64,000 nucleotides of DNA. Origin: Mycolicibacterium frederiksbergense (GTDB taxonomy: Bacteria; Actinomycetota; Actinomycetes; Mycobacteriales; Mycobacteriaceae). The stretch covers positions 682,001 through 746,000 of the forward strand of contig NZ_CP038799.1 in assembly GCF_012223425.1 (NCBI RefSeq), given 5' to 3'. A model generated the notes under the pieces. That model did not search any database. It worked only from the letters and a program-made list of their open reading frames with translations, and had not been told where the DNA came from. Of this stretch, positions 57,238-64,000 are shown piece by piece. Within the stretch, counting starts at the first letter, position 1; each line of letters starts with the position of its first letter. Both the position numbers and the translations under genes were made by a program.

Positions 57238-57903
57238 TCACGCCGCCGAATGCGGGGGCGCGATCGCATCCAGATCGGGCAGCGGTCGAGCGCAGACCTC
57301 GGCGGCATCGGCTGCCGACATACCGAACAGTCGCAACACGTCGGACGTCACAGAGTCGGCCGCACGGGCATCGTCGCGATCGGGATCACTGCTCAGCAGG
57401 GCGCCCAATCCCATGATGGCGCCGCCGGCCACCGCGAGCGCCAGCTGCGGATCGTCGACCGAGAACCGTCCGGCGCCGACGGCGGCTTCGATATCGCGCA
57501 GCGCACGGGGCGCCAATCCCCGATCCGAGGTCAATAGCGCAACCCCGTTGGCCAAGAGGATCTGGCTCTCCTGCGGGCGGCGGCGAAACAGACGCCCGGT
57601 CAGCCGGAATCGACAGGCGAACGCCTCTGCGGAGTCCTCGACGTCGGCGGTCAGCACATCCAAGAGCGCACCGTGCGCCTCGAGGGCCTCAGCCACCGCG
57701 GCGGCGAACAACTCTTCCTTGCTGTCGAAGTAGTTGTAGAACGAGCCCATTCCCACATCGGCGGCCTGCGTGATGTCCAGCACCGGCACGCTGAGCCGAC
57801 CTTCGGCGATAAAGCCCTGTGCTGCGCTGATCAGCGCAGCACGGGTGCGTTGCTTGCGCCGTTGCACCCGACTGATGCCCGGTTCCACGGACTCACCCAT
57901 CAC
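57238..57903 (-). CDS. TetR-family regulator of the aromatic regulon
   Basis: 221 aa from 57903 (or Met at 57900). HTH about 18-65 (RAALISAAQGFIAEGRL, ADVGMGSFYNYFDSKEELF). It is divergent from the dioxygenase operon and convergent with the ferredoxin. The palindromes at 57953-57966, 57996-58009 and 55699-55712 are the probable binding sites, making it the local repressor. Confidence 0.87.
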   Translation of the reverse strand: MMGESVEPGISRVQRRKQRTRAALISAAQGFIAEGRLSVPVLDITQAADVGMGSFYNYFDSKEELFAAAVAEALEAHGALLDVLTADVEDSAEAFACRFRLTGRLFRRRPQESQILLANGVALLTSDRGLAPRALRDIEAAVGAGRFSVDDPQLALAVAGGAIMGLGALLSSDPDRDDARAADSVTSDVLRLFGMSAADAAEVCARPLPDLDAIAPPHSAA

Positions 57904-57952
57904 TACCTCGCCTGTCTCGAAGGGAGACTCAATCTAGCAGTTCAGTCATAAC

Positions 57953-57966
57953 TGAGGATATCGTCA
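57953..57966. promoter_or_regulatory. Regulon operator B, upstream of tetR
   Basis: TGAGGATATCGTCA differs from operator A by one base; the preceding TTCAGTCATA is shared with operator A. It lies 50 bases before the TetR start. Confidence 0.75.
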
Positions 57967-57995
57967 GAAACCTTGACTGAGGGTAGCGTCGTATG

Positions 57996-58009
57996 TGACG
58001 ATTTCATCA
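57996..58009. promoter_or_regulatory. Regulon operator C, upstream of the dioxygenase
   Basis: TGACGATTTCATCA differs from the perfect palindrome at two positions. It ends 26 bases before the dioxygenase start. Confidence 0.65.
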
Positions 58010-58034
58010 GTTACAGAGAGGAGGTTGTCGCCAC

Positions 58035-59156
58035 ATGGCCGGGACCCATAACGATCTGCACAGCGAGCGCGGCGCAATGCCCGGCGAGTTCGCCGACCGC
58101 GCCACGAATCCCACCATCAAGATCCGCGACATCTCGTGGCTCGAATTCGAGAAACCCGATCTTGTGCGTGCCGAGGCATTCGCGCGTGCGTTCGGCTTCC
58201 AGACGACCCTGCGAACTCCCGAGGAACTGCACCTGCGCGGAACCGATGTGGGCACTCCTTGCGTGATCCTGCGGCGTGGGGAAAGGTCTCGCTTCGCCGG
58301 CGTGGCGTTCCGCGCCGCCGACGAAGCCGACGTGCGTCGGCTTGCCGACAGGACCGGCGCGCAGGTGCGACCGCTGCCCGACACCATCGGCGGTTCGGCG
58401 GTCCAACTGAACGACCCCAGCGGAATCCCGGTCCGCGTCGTGGCGGGGACTCATGATCTTCCCCAATTGCCCACGCAGCCACCGCTTCTGTTCAACTCCG
58501 GCCATGAGATCGTGCGCACCAATGCCACCCAGCGGCCCCCTCGCGCCCCGGCCAGGGTCCAACGCCTCGGTCACGTGGTGCTGCAGTCGACCAAGTACGT
58601 CGAGGCGCTGACCTGGTATCAGCAGAACCTCGGGATGATCGTCAGCGATTTCCTGTTCTTCCCGGGCCAACGCGAACGTGGACCCACGATGAGCTTCATC
58701 CGCTGCGATCGCGGTGCCGAGCCCGCCGATCACCACACCTTGGCGATGGCGCTGGGACCGGCCAACCGGTACGTGCACTCGGCGTACCAGGTCAGCGATC
58801 TGGATGCACTCGCAGCCGGCGGGGAGTACCTCAGAGAGCGCGGCTACTTTCGGTCCTGGGGTATCGGCCGCCACATCCAGGGCAGCCAGCTCTTCGATTA
58901 CTGGCGTGATCCCGACGGGTTCCTCGTCGAACACTTCGCCGATGGTGACATGTTCGACAACACCCTCGAACCCGGCTGGGCACCGTTCACCGCCAGCGGC
59001 CTGTCCCAGTGGGGCCCTCCGGTCAGCGGCGACTTCCTCGGCACCAGCCCGCGCGGCGCCCGCGCGGAAGCCCGGTCCATCCTCACCGCCCTCCCACAGC
59101 GCAACGAGTTCGACCTCCACCGCCTCATCGGCCTACTGAAAGTTGCCCGCTCATGA
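58035..59156 (+). CDS. VOC-family extradiol ring-cleavage dioxygenase
   Basis: 373 aa, two VOC modules. The catalytic module has His180 (LGHVVL), a His in ADHHTLAM (233/234) and Glu299 (FLVEHF), the 2-His-1-carboxylate iron site of catechol 2,3-dioxygenase-type enzymes. It should cleave a catecholic intermediate next to the diol. AGAGAGGAGG lies just upstream of the ATG. It overlaps the FAH gene by ATGA. Confidence 0.88.
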   Translation: MAGTHNDLHSERGAMPGEFADRATNPTIKIRDISWLEFEKPDLVRAEAFARAFGFQTTLRTPEELHLRGTDVGTPCVILRRGERSRFAGVAFRAADEADVRRLADRTGAQVRPLPDTIGGSAVQLNDPSGIPVRVVAGTHDLPQLPTQPPLLFNSGHEIVRTNATQRPPRAPARVQRLGHVVLQSTKYVEALTWYQQNLGMIVSDFLFFPGQRERGPTMSFIRCDRGAEPADHHTLAMALGPANRYVHSAYQVSDLDALAAGGEYLRERGYFRSWGIGRHIQGSQLFDYWRDPDGFLVEHFADGDMFDNTLEPGWAPFTASGLSQWGPPVSGDFLGTSPRGARAEARSILTALPQRNEFDLHRLIGLLKVARS

Positions 59157-60085
59157 GCACATCCATCATTCGCACCGCCGACGGCTGGTGGGTCAAGACC
59201 GCCGACCGCGCCACCAAGATCGGCACCTCTGCCTCCACCACCGCACAGCTGCTCGCCGACCGCGCCGCGATCGCCGCCGCAACCGGTGACACCGTCGCGG
59301 TGGACGGGCTGGATCTGCTTTCGCCGCTGACCCGGCCCTGCCGGGTGGTCGCGCAGATGACCAATTTCGAATCCCACGTGAGGGATTCGGGCATGGATCC
59401 CAAGACGGTCCCGCTGACGTTCTTCCGAAAGTCCTCCGCATCCATCGGCGGCCCGTTCGACGACATCGTCAAACCCACACACGTCCGGTTCCTCGACTAC
59501 GAGGTGGAGATCGGCCTGGTCATCGGGCGTGACCTGCCGGTCGGCACCGACGTGACGCCCGGCAATCTCACCGATTATGTTGCCGGACTGGTGATCACCA
59601 ACGACGTGTCCGCACGCGACATCCAGCTGCCGCAGACCCAGTTCTACGAGGCGAAGTCATACCCGACCTTCACCCCGGTCGGACCGGAACTCGTGCTCCT
59701 CGATGCCGACGAGCTTGCCCGTTTCGGCGACCTGCGCCTGCGGCTGAGCGTCAACGGGGACGAACGCCAGAATGCCCTGGTCGAGGGCGATATGCTCTAC
59801 CGGCCGCTCGCCGCGTTGCAGTCGCTGACCCGGTTCCAGGATCTCGCCGCCGGCGACCTCGTGCTGACAGGTACACCAGCAGGCACGGCGCTCGTCGCAC
59901 CACCCAAACCGATCGAGATGATCGGTGCATTGCTGCCGCCGGCGGTGAAGTGGAAAGCCTTCTTCAAACGTCAGGCTTCCAACCGCAAGTACCTGCAGCA
60001 GGACGATGTCGTCACGGCATCGGTGGCCACCGACGACGGTGCGATCGACCTAGGCAGCCAGCGGATGAAAGTTGTCTTCGCGTGA
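59153..60085 (+). CDS. Fumarylacetoacetate hydrolase-family protein
   Basis: 310 aa. Metal-binding acids in FLDYEVEIGLVIG and TNDVSARDIQ, and TGTPAGTALV near the C-terminus. Family members hydrolyse or hydrate ring-cleavage products. Position directly after an extradiol dioxygenase suggests it acts on that product. It overlaps the ligase gene by GTGA. Confidence 0.88.
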   Translation: MSTSIIRTADGWWVKTADRATKIGTSASTTAQLLADRAAIAAATGDTVAVDGLDLLSPLTRPCRVVAQMTNFESHVRDSGMDPKTVPLTFFRKSSASIGGPFDDIVKPTHVRFLDYEVEIGLVIGRDLPVGTDVTPGNLTDYVAGLVITNDVSARDIQLPQTQFYEAKSYPTFTPVGPELVLLDADELARFGDLRLRLSVNGDERQNALVEGDMLYRPLAALQSLTRFQDLAAGDLVLTGTPAGTALVAPPKPIEMIGALLPPAVKWKAFFKRQASNRKYLQQDDVVTASVATDDGAIDLGSQRMKVVFA

Positions 60086-61968
60086 CAACCGATCAGCTGT
60101 GGCCGCGCTACGCCGGCCCCGCCGACCTGCCCGATGTCGAGCGTGTGCCACTGAATCAACGGGGGCTGCCGAATTCGACGTTCGGCATTGTGGAGCGGGC
60201 GGCAAGCCTGTGGCCGGACGCCCCCGCGGTCATCGCATTGCCGGCTGCCGACCGCTGGGCGGGCGGCACGTCGAGGACGTTCGGCGAGTTGGCCACCGAC
60301 GTTCGCCGAAGCGCCAACTTTCTGCGCGCCATCGGGGTCCAGCGCGACAGCGTGGTGGCTCTGCTGTCCCCGAACTGTGACGAATTGATCACCGCAACCC
60401 TGGCGGCGCAGCTGGCCGGGATTGCCGCCCCGATCAACAGCGGGCTGAGCGCTGAGCAGGTCACCGAGCTCGTCTCACGGTCCGGTGCCCGCACCCTGAT
60501 CAGCGCGTCGCCCGAGTTCGACGCCGCGAGCTGGGATGTGGCGCAGGCCCTGGCCGACAGCGGGCTGGTCGACTGTGTCCTGCTGCTTTCACCGACCGGC
60601 ACGGCGGTGACCGAGCCCGTGCCCACATTGCCCGGCGTCACCGTCGGATATCTGACGGTGATGGCCTCGGGATATGACGGTGCGGGCTTCGCGGGCGAGC
60701 CACCCGAACCTGGCGACCTGGCGGCGATATTCCATACCGGCGGCACAACCGGAACCCCGAAACTCGCCGCGCATACCCACGCCAATGAGGTCACCGACGC
60801 GTGGATGGTGGCCGCCGCCGATACCGTCCTCGACCAGGATTCCGTCGTCTTCGCGGCATTGCCCCTGTTCCACGTCAACGCCTTGGTGGTCACGTTGCTG
60901 GCGCCGCTGCTGCGCGGTCAGCGGGTGGTGTGGGCAGGTCCGCTCGGATACCGTGATCCCGCGCTGTACGCGAACTTCTGGAAGATCGTGCAGCACTACC
61001 AGGTCGCAGCGATGAGCGCGGTGCCCACCGTCTATGCGGTGCTCACTCAGTGCCCGATCGACGCCGACATCTCCAGCATGCGGATCGCCGTCGTCGGCGC
61101 ATCGGCACTTCCGCCCGCCGTGCGCAAGGACTTTGAATCCCACACCGGTATCACCCTTGTCGAGGGATACGGGCTCACCGAAGCAACCTGCGCGAGCGCT
61201 CGTAGCTTCGGTGAATACCCACGACCCGGCTCAGTGGGTCAACGCCTGCCCTACCAACAGATCACCGCAGCCAAGGTCGATGAGCAAGGACACCTGATCG
61301 ATCTTCCTGCCGGCGAGGTGGGAACGTTGATCATCGGCGGGCCAACGGTATTCGCCGGCTACGTGTCCGGCCACGGCGTGCACGGCCTGCAACTCGACGG
61401 ACTGGGAAGCCTCCATGGGGAACGGCTGGACACCGGCGATCTCGGCTGGGTTGACGACGACGGGTTCGTCTATCTGACCGGCCGCGCGAAAGACCTCATC
61501 ATCCGCGGTGGCCACAACATCGACCCGACACAGATCGAGGACGCACTACTCACCCACGGCGACGTGGCCTCCGCTGCCGCTGTCGGCGCCCCAGACGCCC
61601 ACTCCGGAGAGGTGCCGGTCGCCTACGTCACGCTTCATCCCGGATCCGTCGTCAGCGCTCAGGAGCTGACACGGTGGGCCGCAACCCAGGTCGGTGAGCG
61701 CGCCGCCGCGCCACGAAAAGTGACCATCCTCGACGGGCTACCGGTGACGGCAATCGGCAAGCCGTACAAGGTGCCCCTGCGTGCCGATGCCGCCCGTGAT
61801 GTCTTCACCGACGCCCTGGCCGGGCACGACGGTGTCTGCGTTACCGCAGAGATCGAGGGCGGAGCGCCCGTGCTCATCGTCGAGATCGCCGACCCCGCAC
61901 ACCGCGAGGACATCGACCGCGTGTTGGCACGCTATGCCGTGACCTACCGCGTGGTGGAAGCGAACTGA
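60082..61968 (+). CDS. AMP-dependent acyl-CoA synthetase
   Basis: 628 aa, GTG start. HTGGTTGTPKLAAHTH is the P-loop, GYGLTEATC the A5 motif, DTGDLGWVDDDGFVYLTGRAKDLI the hinge, and the catalytic Lys is in AIGKPYKVPLR. A C-terminal extension of about 60 residues follows. It activates a carboxylic acid, perhaps a side-chain acid of the substrate or a cleavage product. Confidence 0.9.
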   Translation: MTTDQLWPRYAGPADLPDVERVPLNQRGLPNSTFGIVERAASLWPDAPAVIALPAADRWAGGTSRTFGELATDVRRSANFLRAIGVQRDSVVALLSPNCDELITATLAAQLAGIAAPINSGLSAEQVTELVSRSGARTLISASPEFDAASWDVAQALADSGLVDCVLLLSPTGTAVTEPVPTLPGVTVGYLTVMASGYDGAGFAGEPPEPGDLAAIFHTGGTTGTPKLAAHTHANEVTDAWMVAAADTVLDQDSVVFAALPLFHVNALVVTLLAPLLRGQRVVWAGPLGYRDPALYANFWKIVQHYQVAAMSAVPTVYAVLTQCPIDADISSMRIAVVGASALPPAVRKDFESHTGITLVEGYGLTEATCASARSFGEYPRPGSVGQRLPYQQITAAKVDEQGHLIDLPAGEVGTLIIGGPTVFAGYVSGHGVHGLQLDGLGSLHGERLDTGDLGWVDDDGFVYLTGRAKDLIIRGGHNIDPTQIEDALLTHGDVASAAAVGAPDAHSGEVPVAYVTLHPGSVVSAQELTRWAATQVGERAAAPRKVTILDGLPVTAIGKPYKVPLRADAARDVFTDALAGHDGVCVTAEIEGGAPVLIVEIADPAHREDIDRVLARYAVTYRVVEAN

Positions 61969-61978
61969 GCTCAATTCA

Positions 61979-63574
61979 GTGACTCCGCAACCGAGATCGA
62001 TCACTGCCGTGGGGCTGCCCGTCATCATCGTCGGGGCGGGTCCTACCGGTGCCACCGTGGCGACCCTGCTGGCGCAGTACGGCATCAGCAGTCTGGTGCT
62101 CGACCGCTGGGACGGGGTCTATCCGCAACCCCGCGCGGTCCACATGGACGACGAGGTCTATCGCATCATCGCGCGGTTGGGCATCTCCGAACAGTTCGCG
62201 GCCATCTCCCGCCCGGCACACGGACTACAGCTGCGCGACCACGATCACCGTGTTCTTGCCGAGTTCCACCGAGATACCGTCCCCGGCACCAACGGCTTTC
62301 CGCAAGCAAACATGTTCGACCAACCCGAGCTCGAATCTGTCCTTCGGGAGAACCTCGCCCGCTACCCCGGCATCGACGTGCGGGGCGGCTGCGAGGTGCT
62401 CGGCATCGAACAGCGGGCAGACGGTGGCGTTCGGGTCAGCTACCGCGACCGCGGTGACGGCACCACCAAGCAGGTGGACGCGGACTACGTACTGGGCTGC
62501 GATGGCGCCAATAGCTTTGTGCGCTCGACGATCCGCGCGCGAATGGACGACCTTCGGTTCCAGCAACGCTGGCTGGTGATCGATGTCGAAACCACCGCGG
62601 ACCTCGGTCAGTGGGAGGGCGTCCATCAGGTCTGCGATCCCGCACGGGCGGGTACCTACATGCGTATCGGAGACACTCGCTACCGGTGGGAGTTCCAGTT
62701 GCTCGACGGCGAGACCGCCGAACACTTCTGCGACCTGACCACGCTCAAGCCGCTGATCGCGCCGTGGACCGGAACCGTCGGCGACGATCAGCTGCACCTC
62801 ATCCGTGTCGCCGAGTACGTTTTTCGCGCCCAGCTCGCCGACCGCTGGCGCCGGGGGAACGTCTTCTTGCTCGGTGACGCCGCCCATCTGACGCCACCCT
62901 TCATCGGCCAGGGCATGGGTGCCGGACTTCGCGACGCAGCCAACCTCGCATGGAAGCTGGCCGGTGTGATTTCCGGTGACCTGCCACCGTCCGCGCTGGA
63001 CAGCTACGAGCGCGAACGAAAACCACACGCGCGAGCCATGGTTCGACTGGCCCTGGTGGTCGGCAGATTCATGACCGCGGGAGGTGAGGCCGGCTCGCTG
63101 CTGCGTCGCATCGTGGTGCCACGGCTGGGGCTGATACCGGGCGTGCGCAACCGGATCATGGATTCGTCGACACCGGCGCTGCACCGCTCACGCTTTGTTC
63201 AGCGCCGCCATGGCCCTCGGTCACTGACCGGGACGTTGTGCCCCAACCCCGTGTTGCCGGACGGCCACCGGGTCGATGACGTCCTGGGTCTGGGTTTCGC
63301 GCTCATCACCGCGGTGCCGCTCACGTCGGCCCAGCACCTGCTGGCCCAAGAGCGCGGCTCCACAACATATTTCGCCGCACCCGGTACCGAGTTGGCCCGG
63401 TGGCTACGCCGCGGTCACACTGTCGCCGCACTGGTCAGACCCGATCGTACCGTGATGGCGACGTCGAGGAGTGTCGCTCAGCTCGTCACGCAGCTGCCGC
63501 ACTACCACTCGTCGGTGCACGGCCATCACGCCGTGGGTGAGAACTCAGTCCGAGTGACGCAGGACAAGCCGTGA
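61979..63574 (+). CDS. FAD-dependent aromatic hydroxylase (MhpA-like)
   Basis: 531 aa, GTG start. FAD motifs VIIVGAGPTGATVA, GCDGANSFVR and LLGDAAHLTPPFIGQGM place it in group A monooxygenases such as 3-(3-hydroxyphenyl)propionate hydroxylase. It would add the second hydroxyl that makes a catechol for the extradiol enzyme. It lies ten bases after the ligase gene. Confidence 0.9.
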   Translation: MTPQPRSITAVGLPVIIVGAGPTGATVATLLAQYGISSLVLDRWDGVYPQPRAVHMDDEVYRIIARLGISEQFAAISRPAHGLQLRDHDHRVLAEFHRDTVPGTNGFPQANMFDQPELESVLRENLARYPGIDVRGGCEVLGIEQRADGGVRVSYRDRGDGTTKQVDADYVLGCDGANSFVRSTIRARMDDLRFQQRWLVIDVETTADLGQWEGVHQVCDPARAGTYMRIGDTRYRWEFQLLDGETAEHFCDLTTLKPLIAPWTGTVGDDQLHLIRVAEYVFRAQLADRWRRGNVFLLGDAAHLTPPFIGQGMGAGLRDAANLAWKLAGVISGDLPPSALDSYERERKPHARAMVRLALVVGRFMTAGGEAGSLLRRIVVPRLGLIPGVRNRIMDSSTPALHRSRFVQRRHGPRSLTGTLCPNPVLPDGHRVDDVLGLGFALITAVPLTSAQHLLAQERGSTTYFAAPGTELARWLRRGHTVAALVRPDRTVMATSRSVAQLVTQLPHYHSSVHGHHAVGENSVRVTQDKP

Positions 63575-63802
63575 ACGCAGCCGGGATCTACGACGAGACC
63601 ATGTCCGCCTCCCGGGGTATCGGCGATGACGACGTGACGCGTACGGGTAGAGTCTGGCCCGATAGCGTCTAGGGTTCCGGCGGTCACACGCGACTGGTCC
63701 GAGCGTCGCCACCGGGAGTTCCGAACACTCGCGGTCATCTGAACGGATAAAAGCCTGGAGGATCTTGCGGTGGCGCGCGCGTGCCACCGGGAAGGTCCTC
63801 GG

Positions 63803-64000
63803 ATGACGCCGATCATTGCCCTCGCCGTGCTGTTCTCGGCGCTCCTTCATGCCATCTGGAACTCGCTGGCGCACAACGTCAACGACCGTCTGGTGGGTTT
63901 CGCGCTCATCGGCGCGGTCGACATGGTCGGCGGCGGGCTGCTGGCGTTGCTGGCCGGGTTTCCGCCCGCCGGAGCGTGGCCGTTCATCATCGCGTCCGCG
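63803..64000 (+). CDS. EamA/DMT-type membrane transporter (3' end cut off)
   Basis: At least 66 codons from ATG 63803: MTPIIALAVLFSALLHAIWNS then hydrophobic helices, typical of the EamA family. GAAGG precedes the ATG. An in-frame GTG at 63770, with GGAG nine bases upstream, is an alternative start. It is truncated by the window edge. It may export or import a pathway compound. Confidence 0.7.
   Translation, partial: MTPIIALAVLFSALLHAIWNSLAHNVNDRLVGFALIGAVDMVGGGLLALLAGFPPAGAWPFIIASA

Noticed and set aside
63571..63672. 33-codon GTG frame overlapping the stop of the FAD hydroxylase
   Set aside because: The GTGA overlap is tempting, but the peptide has no recognisable features and there is no downstream partner in frame.

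Overview
The window looks like chromosomal DNA from a high-GC actinobacterium, most likely a fast-growing environmental mycobacterium (Mycolicibacterium-like). Evidence for this: a DosR/DosS-type dormancy two-component system with Acg-type nitroreductase and tandem universal-stress proteins, a DUF222/HNH (13E12-type) gene, an EspC-like type VII substrate, many TetR regulators, several P450s and FMN/FAD monooxygenases, and pervasive ATGA/GTGA gene overlaps. I see no tRNA, rRNA, CRISPR array or insertion sequence. No gene-free stretch exceeds 300 bases.

Layout. (1) 1-5400: a sulfane-sulfur (persulfide) island. Two metallo-beta-lactamase/rhodanese fusions, a membrane rhodanese, a TauE/SafE exporter, a CstR-like repressor, a DUF302 protein and two DUF202 proteins lie around five near-identical ATACCC-N4-GGGTAT operators. 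(2) 5434-17351: a DosR-type dormancy/stress region with a Kef-type antiporter, SRPBCC and membrane proteins, DosS-like heme-GAF kinase, Acg-like nitroreductase, SulP transporter, Zn alcohol dehydrogenase, two double-domain Usps and DosR itself. (3) 17549-25270: a TetR/acyl-CoA dehydrogenase pair sharing an operator type, an EspC-like protein, a DhaK-DhaL fusion kinase, a TetR/MFS pair and a 13E12-type HNH protein. (4) 25320-37592: a mixed accessory stretch with an amine-dehydrogenase-like protein, a BVMO-TetR-LLM monooxygenase operon, a small alarmone synthetase, an MBL hydrolase, a FAH-family gene, an esterase, a TetR-P450 operon and an alpha/beta hydrolase. (5) 37641-55645: two divergent sugar operons. 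The leftward one has nine overlapping genes: a YtfQRT/YjfF-type furanose importer, a LacI repressor, araB-araD-araA and a Zn dehydrogenase. The rightward one is chvE-mmsA-mmsB, a small helical protein and galT-galK-galM. Three LacI-type operators sit between them. (6) 55825-64000: a probable aromatic catabolic regulon with P450 plus 3Fe-4S ferredoxin, TetR, extradiol dioxygenase, FAH hydrolase, acyl-CoA synthetase, FAD monooxygenase and a truncated EamA transporter. It is tied together by three copies of a 14-bp palindrome, TGACGATATCGTCA.

How the genes fit together. Region 1 would sense persulfide through CstR, oxidise or transfer sulfane sulfur, and export the oxyanion product. Region 2 is a compact hypoxia/NO response set. 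Region 5 would import and degrade L-arabinose and galactose, probably as furanosides from plant polymers, under one LacI repressor. Region 6 is the best candidate for an undescribed system: one TetR apparently links a P450/ferredoxin pair to a ring-cleavage pathway.

Data quality. Three genes carry apparent 1-base losses in short homopolymers: the Kef antiporter near 5625, the LLM monooxygenase near 30094 and 30124, and the FAH-family gene near 33401. This pattern suggests assembly indels as much as real decay.
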